The position numbers and the translations under genes were made by a program. This document shows, piece by piece, positions 13,419 to 21,798 of a stretch of DNA of 52,017 nt. Location: the NCBI GenBank assembly GCA_020849325.1, contig JADLGL010000014.1, positions 1-52,017 of the forward strand, in the 5' to 3' direction. This stretch comes from Bauldia sp. (lineage in GTDB: Bacteria; Pseudomonadota; Alphaproteobacteria; Rhizobiales; Kaistiaceae). Under the pieces are notes generated by a model. The model saw only the letters and a program-made list of their open reading frames with translations, had not been told where the DNA came from and did no database searches. The stretch's first letter is position 1. The number at the start of each line of letters is the position of its first letter.

Positions 13419-14785
13419 ACGGCCTCCTCGAAAACCCGTGCGTCCGCGAGGACGCCGGACAGGGTGTTGGTTCCGATGGTGTCGATCGCGACGCGGCGGA
13501 CGCTGCCGATGATGTCGGGCGTCGCCGGGACGTGAACGGTCTGCTGCCAGGGCGAGCGCCCGGCGATCTGCCCCGGCCGCTTGCCGGGCCGGTCGAAGAG
13601 GACGTCCATTTCCATTCCGAGCCTCGACCGGTTGAACGCCGCCTGCTGCGCCGCGATCAGCGCCTGCAGGCGGTAGAGGCGCTCGTTCTTCACGTCCTCC
13701 GGCACCTGCTCCAGCGATGCAGCCGGCGTGCCGGGCCGCGGACTGTATTTGAACGTGAACGCCGACGCGTATGTGACGGTTTCGACGAGCCGCAGCGTTT
13801 CCGCGAAATCGGCCTCGGTCTCGCCGGGGAAGCCGACGATGAAATCGCCGGAAAGCGCCATGTCCGGCCGGGCGGCGCGGATGCGGTCGACGAGGTGGAG
13901 ATAGTCGGAAACGCCGTGCTTCCGGTTCATGGCGCGGAGGATGCGGTCCGACCCCGCCTGCACGGGAAGGTGCAGATACGGCATCAGCTGCGGCAGGTCG
14001 CGATGCGCCGCGATCAGCGCGTCGTCCATGTCGCGCGGGTGGCTGGTGGTGTAGCGGAGCCGGAGGATGCCGGGGATTTCGGCGAGCCGGAACAGGAGCC
14101 TCGCAAGGCCCCATGGCGATCCGTCGGGACCCTCGCCGTGCCAGGCGTTGACGTTCTGGCCGAGGAGGGTGAGTTCGCGCACGCCGGCTTCGGCGAGCCG
14201 GGTCGCCTCGACGATGAGGTCGGGCGCCGGGCGGGAGTATTCCGCGCCGCGGGTGTAGGGGACGACGCAGAAGGTACAGAACTTGTCGCACCCCTCCTGC
14301 ACCGTCAGGAACGCTGCGACCTCGCCCCGCTTCCGCGGCGGCGTCTCCCTCAGCGCGGCGAATTTCTCCTCGGCCGCGAAGTCCGCCTCGACCGGCGCAC
14401 GCCTGCCGCTTGCGGCGCGGACGATCTCCGGCAGGCGCTGATAGGACTGCGGGCCGACGACGAGATCGACGGTCCGCGCCCGCCGCGCGATCTCCTCGCC
14501 CTCGGCCTGCGCCACGCATCCCGTGACGCCGATCGTCACCGTCCGCCCTTCGGCGGCGCCCCTGTCCTTGAACTGCCGGAGGAGACCGAGCTCGGTGTAG
14601 ACTTTCTCGGACGCCTTTTCGCGGATGTGACAGGTGTTGAGGAGGATGAGGTCGGCGTCGTCCGGCGTGTCGGTGGTGGCGTAGTCGCGCGCCAGCACGT
14701 CGGCCATCCGCCCGGAATCGTACACGTTCATCTGGCACCCATGGGTGCGGATGAAGACCTTCTTCTGCGGCGTCTCGGGCGTCAT
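13415..14785 (-). CDS. miaB: tRNA-2-methylthio-N6-dimethylallyladenosine synthase
   Basis: Radical-SAM methylthiotransferase acting at A37 of tRNAs. The protein is 456 residues. N-terminal UPF0004 domain cysteines are C17, C52 and C90. The radical SAM cluster CxxxCxxC is at C166, C170 and C173 ([16 protein letters not shown]). A TRAM domain ends the protein. ATG 14785 ([10 protein letters not shown]) fits the family N terminus. An ATG 23 codons upstream exists but has no homology support. The 230-bp gap to tsaE shows no gene I recognise. Confidence 0.96.
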   Translation of the reverse strand: MTPETPQKKVFIRTHGCQMNVYDSGRMADVLARDYATTDTPDDADLILLNTCHIREKASEKVYTELGLLRQFKDRGAAEGRTVTIGVTGCVAQAEGEEIARRARTVDLVVGPQSYQRLPEIVRAASGRRAPVEADFAAEEKFAALRETPPRKRGEVAAFLTVQEGCDKFCTFCVVPYTRGAEYSRPAPDLIVEATRLAEAGVRELTLLGQNVNAWHGEGPDGSPWGLARLLFRLAEIPGILRLRYTTSHPRDMDDALIAAHRDLPQLMPYLHLPVQAGSDRILRAMNRKHGVSDYLHLVDRIRAARPDMALSGDFIVGFPGETEADFAETLRLVETVTYASAFTFKYSPRPGTPAASLEQVPEDVKNERLYRLQALIAAQQAAFNRSRLGMEMDVLFDRPGKRPGQIAGRSPWQQTVHVPATPDIIGSVRRVAIDTIGTNTLSGVLADARVFEEAV

Positions 14786-15015
14786 GGAGGTTCCGCGGCG
14801 GATGCCGCAAGATCGGGCAGCCAACAGTGTGGCCAACCGGTTCCCGCCGCGCAAGGCGCGTTGCGGCGATACGCGGCTGCGGCCCTCGAGTGAGGTGTCC
14901 GAAAGGCCCGGCCCGGCCTCCGCTCCGTCCCGGCGCAGGCAGCGAGAGGGGGGCGCGCGGTCACGACGGGAGGCGATACCCCCTCACGTCCAGCCCTCTC
15001 GGAACCTCCGACGCT

Positions 15016-15480
15016 TCACACCCGCGCCCCGGCGAGACGCGCGGCCCATTCCTCGTCGCCCGTGATGGTGGCGACGCGCCCGTCCCCGTCGGGCGCGAGC
15101 GCCACGGACAGCGCGGTCGCAAAACGGGCCGGCGCGCGTTCCGGCCATTCGACTAGGGCAATGCCGCCGGCCGCGGCGTCGTCGAAGCCGAGTTCGTCGA
15201 GTTCCGCGCCGTCGCCGAGGCGGTAGAGGTCGAAATGGGCGACCGGGATGCGCGCCTCGGGATAGGGCTGGACGAGCGTGAAGGTGGGGCTCGGCACCTC
15301 GAGCGCCGCGTCGCCGGCGAGGGCGCGGATGAGGGCGCGCGCGAAGGTGGTTTTCCCGGCGCCGATGAGGCCGCTGAGCGCGACGACGTCGCCGGCGCGG
15401 AGGAGCGGCGCGAGGCGCCGCGCCAGCGCGGCCGACGCCGCCTCGTCGGGGAGCGCCACCAGCAGCGGGAGCTTCGCCAC
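15016..15480 (-). CDS. tsaE: tRNA t6A ATPase TsaE
   Basis: ATPase of the TsaB-TsaD-TsaE complex that makes t6A37 in ANN-decoding tRNAs. The protein is 154 residues. Walker A is GLIGAGKT at 37-44. SPTFTLVQPY and FDLYRLGD are family motifs, and IALVEWPERAP follows. The start is GTG 15480, only 4 bp after the divL stop, so the two are co-transcribed. Partner tsaB lies at 25016 in this window. Confidence 0.95.
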   Translation of the reverse strand: MAKLPLLVALPDEAASAALARRLAPLLRAGDVVALSGLIGAGKTTFARALIRALAGDAALEVPSPTFTLVQPYPEARIPVAHFDLYRLGDGAELDELGFDDAAAGGIALVEWPERAPARFATALSVALAPDGDGRVATITGDEEWAARLAGARV

Positions 15481-15484
15481 GAAA

Positions 15485-17977
15485 CTACTCCGCCGCCATG
15501 CCCATCGGATCGGGCGGTTCGGGCCGGACGGGCAGCGTGACGCGGACCAGCGTGCCCTTGCCCGGCTCGGAGCGGATGGCGACCGAGCCGCCGTGGAGTT
15601 CCACGAAGCTTTTCACGATCGCAAGGCCAAGGCCGGCGCCGCCCCGGATCGCACCGCCGGGGCGGGATTCGAAGCGGTCGAAGACGAGACCGATGAAATC
15701 GTCGGGGATGCCGACGCCTTCGTCCGCGACCTCGAGGACGACGTTCCGGCCGATCCGCCGCGCCGAGACGCCGATGCGGCCGCCGGCGGGCGAGAAGGTC
15801 ACCGCGTTCGAGAGGAGATTGTAGAGGATCTGGCGGAGCCGCTTTTCGTCCGCGACGATGCCGCCGACGTCGGCGGGAATGTCCGTTTCGAGGCTGATCC
15901 GCGATTCGACGAGCCGGTCGCGGATGCCCTCGATCGACGCTTCCACCGACTTCTTCACGTCGACCTCGGCGAGCGCCAGCGCCATGATGCCGGCGTCGAT
16001 CGTCGCAAGGTCGAGGATGTCGTTGATGAGGGCGAGGAGCGCCGAGCTCGACGTCATCACGTAGCCGACGTACTCGCGCTGCCGGGCGTTGAGCGGCCCG
16101 ATGCCCTCGTCGGCGATGAGCTGCGTGAAGCCGATGATGTTGGTCAGCGGCGAGCGGAGCTCGTAGGAGACGTGCTGGATGAACTCGTTCTTCAGCCGGT
16201 CCGCGGCTTCGAGCGCATCGTTCCGCTCGACGAGAGCGCGCTCGACGCGCACCGAATCGGTGATGTCGACGAACGTCACCATCGTCTGCCCGTCGGGCAG
16301 CGGCACGGTGGCGTAGTCGATCGTCCGCCCGTCCTCGCGCTCGACGCGGCCGACCACCGGCGCGCGCGTCTCGTCGACGCCGGCGATGCAGGCGACGAGC
16401 CGGTCCCACGCCTCCGACGGCCCGTGCAGCGCCGTGCAGCGTGCCGCGACGTCGCGGACATGGGCGCGGTGCGGCAGGCGTTTGAGGTCGAGGCCCCAGA
16501 TCTCGCCGAAGGCCGGGTTGTTGAGGCGGAGGCGGCCGTCCGAGCCGAACACCGCCACGCCCTCGCGGAGGTGGTCGAGCGTCTCGCCCTGGACGCGGAT
16601 GAGCGCGTTGTAGCGGCTCTCGAGCCCGAGCCGCTCGGTGACGTTCTCGTAGATCCACGTCATGCCGCCCTGCGGGTGCGGGTTGGCGATGACGCGGAGC
16701 GTCTGCCCTTCCGGCAGGTGCCACATGTGCTCGCGCGATTCGAGCGAGCGGTAGGCGGAGAGGAGGTCGTTCTTCCAGCCGCGGAAATCCGCCTGCTCCG
16801 GCAGCTTTCGCGTCGCCCTCAGGCGGTCGAGGATGACGCCTTCCTCGGGCGCGGATTCGAGGAAGGCCGCGTCGAGGCCGAAGAGGGCGCGGTAGGCGGC
16901 GTTCGACGAGCGGAGCCGCCGGTCGGGGCCGAAGACCGCGACGGCCGTCGCCAGCTGGTCAAGCGTGCGCGTGTGGAAATCGACGAGCCGCTGCATCGTC
17001 GCCTGCACCGCTTCGATCTGCGTCGCGTCGACCGCAAGCCCCGCCGTGCCGCCCTCGGAGCGGACGTCCGTCACGTCGTACAGGAGGCGGTTGCCGGCCG
17101 ACACGACCGAGAGGCGCCGCTGGAACCGGGCCTCGCGCGCGTGGATGGCGGTAATCGCCTCGCGTGCCGGCGTATCGAGGAGTTCGGCGCCCGAATTGAT
17201 CGCCGCCTCGCGGTCCGGCGCCTCGACCGCGAGCGCATAGGCAAGGTTCACCCAGGTGAGCCGCCCGTCGCGGGCGCGCACCCATACCGGCAGCGGCACG
17301 GCATCGAGGGATGCCTTCAGCGCCGTGCTCTCGGCGAGGAGATGCTGGTGGGCGGACTGGAGCGCGGCAAGGTCCAGCCGGTCGCCGGTGAGGTCGCGGA
17401 AGCGGACTACGGCCCGCCCGCCGACCGTCCGGCCGAGCGCCTCGACGAACGTCCCGGTCTGCGTCGCAAGTGCGAGGAGGAACGGTTCACCCTTGTCGCG
17501 GAGCCGCGCGATGCCGGCGTCGAGGTCGGCCGCCGAAGCGCCGACGAGCCAGCGGCCGAAGGCGAGGAAGCCGCCCCGGTCCGCCGGCGCGGCCGCCTCG
17601 CGCGGCAGGTCGCCGACCACGGAGGGTGCGGCGCCCCGCGCCTCGAAGATCACGAGGCGCTGGTCGTCGGCGTTGAGGAGGCTTTCCGCCCGGTCCGACC
17701 CGGTGCGGAGGTTCGCCACCTCGAGACGGAGCGCCGCGTTCTCCGTCTCGGCCCGCCCGCGGGCCCGGATGAGCGCGATCGCCGAGATCACGGCGAACGA
17801 CACCGAGCCGATCAGCGCGGCGAGGATGACGATGCGGTCGGCGGTGAGGGCGATCGTCGTGTTCTGGGCGAACGCCGGCGTCGCGAGAGCGGGGAGAACG
17901 GACGCGGAGGCGAGGAGACGCAGGGCCGCGCGGCGCGCAGCCTTCACCGGAAGTGCGTTCTTGCTCTCGCGCCGCAA
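15485..17977 (-). CDS. divL: DivL-type PAS sensor pseudokinase (Tyr in the H-box)
   Basis: An 830-residue membrane-tethered sensor of the histidine-kinase fold. A signal-like or membrane N terminus (about 20-70) is followed by PAS-like regions (about 215-580), a dimerisation region and an HATPase domain (NLLSNAVTFSP; DEGVGIP; GAGLGLAIV). The H-box reads HVSYELRSPL, so residue 605 is Tyr where kinases have His. The same replacement defines Caulobacter DivL, a non-catalytic regulator of the CckA-CtrA pathway. Its position beside tsaE and ahcY also fits rhizobial divL. The start is uncertain: TTG 17977 or GTG 17947. Confidence 0.88.
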   Translation of the reverse strand: MRRESKNALPVKAARRAALRLLASASVLPALATPAFAQNTTIALTADRIVILAALIGSVSFAVISAIALIRARGRAETENAALRLEVANLRTGSDRAESLLNADDQRLVIFEARGAAPSVVGDLPREAAAPADRGGFLAFGRWLVGASAADLDAGIARLRDKGEPFLLALATQTGTFVEALGRTVGGRAVVRFRDLTGDRLDLAALQSAHQHLLAESTALKASLDAVPLPVWVRARDGRLTWVNLAYALAVEAPDREAAINSGAELLDTPAREAITAIHAREARFQRRLSVVSAGNRLLYDVTDVRSEGGTAGLAVDATQIEAVQATMQRLVDFHTRTLDQLATAVAVFGPDRRLRSSNAAYRALFGLDAAFLESAPEEGVILDRLRATRKLPEQADFRGWKNDLLSAYRSLESREHMWHLPEGQTLRVIANPHPQGGMTWIYENVTERLGLESRYNALIRVQGETLDHLREGVAVFGSDGRLRLNNPAFGEIWGLDLKRLPHRAHVRDVAARCTALHGPSEAWDRLVACIAGVDETRAPVVGRVEREDGRTIDYATVPLPDGQTMVTFVDITDSVRVERALVERNDALEAADRLKNEFIQHVSYELRSPLTNIIGFTQLIADEGIGPLNARQREYVGYVMTSSSALLALINDILDLATIDAGIMALALAEVDVKKSVEASIEGIRDRLVESRISLETDIPADVGGIVADEKRLRQILYNLLSNAVTFSPAGGRIGVSARRIGRNVVLEVADEGVGIPDDFIGLVFDRFESRPGGAIRGGAGLGLAIVKSFVELHGGSVAIRSEPGKGTLVRVTLPVRPEPPDPMGMAAE

Positions 17978-18158
17978 CGCAACCGGCCCCCGCCGTTGCT
18001 GAGGAAGTTTCTGCCCGCGGCCGCCCGACGGCCCCTCGACCGACCACGAATCGACCCACCATAGCGGCTAGCGGAATCCGCGTGAATCCCGGATCGGGAC
18101 AATCATCCCAGCTGTTCGAATTGGGTGCGCACCACAGGCTCGCGAAGACCCCGGTTCC

Positions 18159-18365
18159 CCTCTCCCCGCGCGCGGGGAGAGGTTGGGCCACGGCAGGCCG
18201 CAGACGACGCAGTGTCCCCCCTCGCCCCGCGCGCGGGGAGAGGTTAGAGACACGGTGAGGCGGCTGGAGACGGTTCTAAACCTCTCCCCGCGCGCGGGGA
18301 GAGGTTAGGCGGCCGACGGCGGGAGGACGAGCGCGAGCGCACCTCTCCCCGCGCGCGGGGAGAGG
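18159..18365. repeat. Four palindromes at an exact 61-bp period (CRISPR-like, no cas)
   Basis: Copies at 18159-18182, 18220-18243, 18281-18304 and 18342-18365. Each is a 24-bp palindrome with arms CCTCTCCCCGCG and CGCGGGGAGAGG; copy 2 has one change. A TT follows each copy, and the three 37-bp intervals start with TT but are otherwise unrelated. No cas genes occur in the window. The rest of the 424-bp gap (17978-18158 and 18366-18401) shows nothing recognisable. The family is also seen at 18752-18778 in a related form. Confidence 0.85.
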
Positions 18366-18401
18366 TTAGGGTGAGGGGCAGCAGCCTCGAACGAGACTCT
18401 C

Positions 18402-18803
18402 ATGCGTGGCAGCAATCCACCCGTCACCCAAAGGTCGCGGCGCTTCCGAAGGTCGCCGACCGATGCCGAGCGGCGCCTCTGGTACCAGCTCCGCGACCGC
18501 CGGCTCGGCGGCTTCAAATTCGTTCGCCAGGAACCGATCGGCCCCTATGTCGCCGATTTCTGCTGTCGCGAGGCAAAGCTGATCGTGGAGGTCGATGGCA
18601 GTCAGCACGCCAACTCAAAGCGCGACCTCGTCCGCGACGCCTGGCTGGCGAACGAGGGCTACCGGGTATTGCGGTTCTGGAACGTCGATGTGCTGCAGCG
18701 TCCGCGTGACATTGGCGACGCCATCATTGCTGCACTTCCCCCTCACCCCAACCCTCTCCCCGCCCGGCGGGGAGAGGGGGATTCTGCGGAGGCCGTGGAC
18801 TGA
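18402..18803 (+). CDS. DUF559 (Vsr-like fold) endonuclease-domain protein
   Basis: A 133-residue protein with a DUF559 domain, related to very-short-patch-repair endonucleases (PD-(D/E)XK fold). Seen in order: PTDAERRLWYQLRDRRLGGF, FVRQEPIGPYVADFCC, KLIVEVDGSQH with the likely catalytic Asp/Glu residues, then GYRVLRFWNVDVL. The C-terminal tail PHPNPLPARRGEG is a translation of the palindrome at 18752-18778, so the gene runs through it. The gene starts 36 bp after the fourth array palindrome. Its physiological role is unknown. Confidence 0.8.
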   Translation: MRGSNPPVTQRSRRFRRSPTDAERRLWYQLRDRRLGGFKFVRQEPIGPYVADFCCREAKLIVEVDGSQHANSKRDLVRDAWLANEGYRVLRFWNVDVLQRPRDIGDAIIAALPPHPNPLPARRGEGDSAEAVD

Positions 18804-19258
18804 GACAGGATCGCGGCGTGTCTTGGTCGTCCGGGGATGAAGCCCAGAGCATTCCACACGCCCGACAATGGATGGCCGGGTTCTAGCCGGACTGACCGGA
18901 ACTCGCCCGTGAGCGTTTCGAACCGAAGCTCGCCCCAATCCAGAAGAGTCTTCCGTGCAGCTCTCATCGCCTCGAAGTCCACACTGATCGCCCGGACCGA
19001 TCCAACCGCGAGTGCGGATGACAATCCGTCAGAAATTGAGACGACTCGCCGCGTCGTGATCAGGACCGAGTAGGTCTCGCTCTCAAAGCTGGCAAAGACG
19101 GGCACTTCGTCGCTGGAGATCGGTGTGGCTGCCAGCAGGCGGTTCCGGACGGCGGTGTTGTGGTCGTCGAAAAGGCGCGTATGGACGCCGTTCCCGCCAC
19201 TCTTCATGAAGCGGCGGGTCCAGGCCCGTTTCAGGTCGTCGGGGCTCCACTCCGTCAT
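18743..19258 (-). CDS. Hypothetical protein
   Basis: About 171 residues from ATG 19258 (MTEWSPDDLKRAWTRRF); an in-frame TTG at 19279 is also possible. I do not recognise the family. The N-terminal three quarters look like a compact alpha/beta protein (VPVFASFESETYSVLITTRR; SVRAISVDFEAMRAARKTLL). The tail ESPSPRRAGRGLG is translated from the palindrome at 18752-18778, so its natural end may have been lost. It starts about 20 bp after the ahcY stop on the same strand and converges on, and overlaps, the DUF559 gene. Confidence 0.55.
   Translation of the reverse strand: MTEWSPDDLKRAWTRRFMKSGGNGVHTRLFDDHNTAVRNRLLAATPISSDEVPVFASFESETYSVLITTRRVVSISDGLSSALAVGSVRAISVDFEAMRAARKTLLDWGELRFETLTGEFRSVRLEPGHPLSGVWNALGFIPGRPRHAAILSQSTASAESPSPRRAGRGLG
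18752..18778. repeat. Palindrome at the 3' end of the DUF559 gene
   Basis: A perfect 12-bp hairpin: CCCTCTCCCCGC, a CCG loop, GCGGGGAGAGGG. Its outer tail, read on the minus strand, continues as TTGGGGTGAGGGG. Array copy 4 continues on the plus strand as TTAGGGTGAGGGG. The two are therefore in inverted orientation with tails pointing inward over the DUF559 gene. Confidence 0.85.
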
Positions 19259-19279
19259 GAGCGACGCCCGCGACGGCAA

Positions 19280-20710
19280 TCAGTACCGGTAGTGGTCCGG
19301 CTTGAAGGGCCCCTCTTCGGGGATGCCGAGATAGGCCGACTGCTTGTCGGTGAGCTTCGTCAGCTTCACGCCGATCTTGGCAAGGTGGAGCGAGGCCACC
19401 CGCTCGTCGAGGTGCTTCGGCAGCACGTACACCTTCTTCTCGTAGCGGTCGCCGTGGGCCCAGAGCTCGATCTGGGCGAGCGTCTGGTTGGTGAACGAGT
19501 TCGACATCACGAAGCTCGGATGGCCCATGGCGTTGCCGAGGTTCACGAGGCGGCCTTCCGAGAGGAGGATGATGCGCTTGCCGTCGGGGAACTCGATCTC
19601 GTCGACCTGCGGCTTCACGTTGCTCCACTTGTAGTTCCGGAGCGCGGCGACCTGGATCTCGCTGTCGAAGTGGCCGATGTTGCAGACGATGGCGCGGTCC
19701 TTCATGGCGCGCATGTGCTCGATCGTGATGACGTCGACATTGCCGGTCGCCGTCACGAAAATGTCGGCGCGCGGCGCCGCTTCGTCCATCGTGACGACCT
19801 CGTAACCTTCCATCGCGGCCTGGAGGGCGCAGATCGGGTCGATCTCGGACACCATCACGCGGCAGCCGGCCTGGCGGAGCGAGGCGGCCGAGCCCTTGCC
19901 GACGTCGCCATAGCCGGCGACCATCGCCACCTTGCCGGCCATCATGACGTCGGTGCCGCGGCGGATGCCGTCGACGAGCGATTCACGGCAGCCATAGAGG
20001 TTGTCGAACTTCGACTTCGTGACCGAGTCGTTGACGTTGATCGCCGGGAAGAGGAGCGTGCCGCGCTTCTGCATCTCGTAGAGCCGCTTCACGCCGGTGG
20101 TGGTCTCCTCGGTGACGCCCTTGATCGCGGCGGCCACCCGGGCGAACCAGCCCGGGCGCTCGGCGAGGGTGCGGCGGATGAGGCCGAAGAAGACCTCCTC
20201 CTCCTCGTTCTCGGGCTTGTCGAGGAAGGCGGTGTCGCCCTGTTCGGCGCGGAGGCCGTAGTGGACGAACAGCGTCGCGTCGCCGCCGTCGTCGAGGATC
20301 ATGTTGGGAAGGCCGCCGTCGGCCCAGTCGAAGAGGCGGCGCGTGTAGTCCCAGTATTCCCTGAGCGTCTCGCCCTTCACGGCGAACACCGGCGTGCCGG
20401 CGGCGGCGATGGCCGCCGCGGCGTGGTCCTGCGTCGAATAGATGTTGCACGACACCCATCGCACGTCGGCGCCCAGCGCCTTCAGCGTCTCGATCAGCAC
20501 GGCGGTCTGAATCGTCATGTGGAGCGAGCCGGCGATGCGGGCGCCCTTCAGCGGCTGCGTCGGGCCGTACTCCTCGCGCACGGCCATCAGGCCCGGCATC
20601 TCGGTCTCGGCGATGTCGATCTCCTTCCGGCCCCACGGCGCGAGGCCGATGTCCCTGACGATGTAGTCCGGGCCTTCGTGCTGGGATTTCACGGTCGCGA
20701 CGGAGGTCAT
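19280..20710 (-). CDS. ahcY: Adenosylhomocysteinase
   Basis: NAD-dependent hydrolysis of S-adenosylhomocysteine to adenosine and homocysteine, removing the inhibitory product of SAM-dependent methylation. The protein is 476 residues. Motifs: [21 protein letters not shown], the Rossmann [16 protein letters not shown], and the conserved end of the family ([10 protein letters not shown]). ATG 20710 ([10 protein letters not shown]) matches the family start. A good sigma70-type promoter and a foldable leader lie upstream. The chvI gene is divergent, 342 bp away. Confidence 0.97.
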   Translation of the reverse strand: MTSVATVKSQHEGPDYIVRDIGLAPWGRKEIDIAETEMPGLMAVREEYGPTQPLKGARIAGSLHMTIQTAVLIETLKALGADVRWVSCNIYSTQDHAAAAIAAAGTPVFAVKGETLREYWDYTRRLFDWADGGLPNMILDDGGDATLFVHYGLRAEQGDTAFLDKPENEEEEVFFGLIRRTLAERPGWFARVAAAIKGVTEETTTGVKRLYEMQKRGTLLFPAINVNDSVTKSKFDNLYGCRESLVDGIRRGTDVMMAGKVAMVAGYGDVGKGSAASLRQAGCRVMVSEIDPICALQAAMEGYEVVTMDEAAPRADIFVTATGNVDVITIEHMRAMKDRAIVCNIGHFDSEIQVAALRNYKWSNVKPQVDEIEFPDGKRIILLSEGRLVNLGNAMGHPSFVMSNSFTNQTLAQIELWAHGDRYEKKVYVLPKHLDERVASLHLAKIGVKLTKLTDKQSAYLGIPEEGPFKPDHYRY

Positions 20711-20722
20711 GAAGGAGGCTCT

Positions 20723-20783
20723 CCAATGAGCGCGGGGCCGCCGGAGGGCGGACGGACGGGGCGCTCGCAAGGGTTTTGATTGG
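20723..20783 (-). promoter_or_regulatory. Structured 5' leader of ahcY
   Basis: On the minus strand the leader can form nested stems: P1 CCAAU/AUUGG (5 bp), a 12-nt bulge on the 5' side, P2 GAGCGC/GCGCUC (6 bp), an internal loop, and P3 CCGCC-CUCC-GGCGG. P1 starts about where the promoter below would initiate, and the stack ends 12 nt before the start codon. The sequence does not match the SAH riboswitch consensus I know. A cis-regulatory role is inference. Confidence 0.4.
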
Positions 20784-20788
20784 CGCGG

Positions 20789-20817
20789 AACATAGCGGCG
20801 GCCCGACCGCGCTTCAA
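20789..20817 (-). promoter_or_regulatory. Predicted sigma70-type promoter of ahcY
   Basis: -35 TTGAAG (20812-20817), a 17-bp spacer and -10 TATGTT (20789-20794) on the minus strand. Predicted start is near 20782, giving a leader of roughly 70 nt. The rest of the gap towards chvI (20818-21052) shows no clear site. Confidence 0.5.
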
Positions 20818-21052
20818 CCTGCGCCGGCGGGCAGGCTCGTCCGATGGTTCACGGCGGCGCGAGGCAAGGCTATTGGCCAAGTATCGCCGAAGTCGTTGCG
20901 GCAACGCTGCCGCCGACATCGCTGTCATGCCGCGCCTCCATACCCTTGCGCCGCATGGTCCCAACTGCAATGACACAATTTCGCGCCGTTTCTCGCGGCA
21001 AAGGCATTCCCGCCGCAGCAATCGCCGCGCGCCCGGAGGAGAATCCCCCACG

Positions 21053-21763
21053 ATGCCGACCATCGCCCTCGTCGACGACGACCGGAACATCCTCGCTTCC
21101 GTGTCGATCGCGCTGGAATCGGAAGGGTACCGCGTCGTCACCTATACCGACGGCATGTCGGCCATCGACGGCTTCGGCGGCACCAGCCCCGATCTTGCGA
21201 TCCTCGACATCAAGATGCCCCGCATGGACGGCATGGAACTCCTCCGCCGCCTCCGGCAGAAATCCGACATCCCGGTGATCTTCCTCACCTCCAAGGACGA
21301 GGAGATCGACGAGCTGTTCGGCCTGAAGATGGGCGCGGACGACTTCATCAAGAAGCCGTTCTCGCAGCGCCTCCTCGTCGAGCGCGTTAAGGCCGTGCTC
21401 CGGAGAGCCGCCCACCGCGACCCGACGACCGGCGCGCCGACGAAGGCCACCGAAGCCTCCCGCCTCCTCGACCGCGGCGCGCTGTCGATGGACCCCGAAC
21501 GCCACACCTGCACCTGGAACGGCCTCCCGGTGACGCTGACGGTCACCGAATTCCTCATCCTCTACGCGCTGGCGCAGCGACCCGGCGTGGTGAAGAGCCG
21601 CAACGCCCTCATGGATGCGGCCTATGACGACCAGGTCTATGTCGACGACCGCACGATCGACAGCCACATCAAGCGGCTGCGCAAGAAGTTCAAGGCCGTC
21701 GACGACGACTTCGACATGATCGAGACGCTCTACGGCGTCGGCTACCGCTTCAAGGAAGCCTGA
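21053..21763 (+). CDS. chvI: Response regulator ChvI
   Basis: OmpR-family regulator paired with ChvG; in rhizobia the pair controls envelope, exopolysaccharide and acid-stress genes. The protein is 236 residues. Receiver domain: LVDDD at the N terminus, phosphoacceptor D52 ([13 protein letters not shown]), and KKPF near 98-101. A winged-helix output domain follows ([22 protein letters not shown]). ATG 21053 follows GGAGGAGA at a good distance. The longer open frame upstream has no homology. chvG follows after 35 bp. Confidence 0.96.
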   Translation: MPTIALVDDDRNILASVSIALESEGYRVVTYTDGMSAIDGFGGTSPDLAILDIKMPRMDGMELLRRLRQKSDIPVIFLTSKDEEIDELFGLKMGADDFIKKPFSQRLLVERVKAVLRRAAHRDPTTGAPTKATEASRLLDRGALSMDPERHTCTWNGLPVTLTVTEFLILYALAQRPGVVKSRNALMDAAYDDQVYVDDRTIDSHIKRLRKKFKAVDDDFDMIETLYGVGYRFKEA

Positions 21764-21798
21764 TATCGCGCCGAGAGGCGCGGGAGTATGATTCCGGC

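Noticed and set aside
14786-15015. Small gene between miaB and tsaE
   Set aside because: Short open frames exist on both strands but look like GC-rich noise.
15278-18064. Plus-strand open frame of about 928 codons across tsaE and divL
   Set aside because: Antisense to genes with clear motifs; no recognisable protein features.
18159-18365. CRISPR array
   Set aside because: Spacing is regular but the repeats are perfect palindromes of a dispersed family, there are only four, and no cas gene is present. Kept as a repeat array.
20723-20783. Known SAH riboswitch
   Set aside because: The conserved core sequence I associate with that class is absent. Only the fold and position are suggestive.
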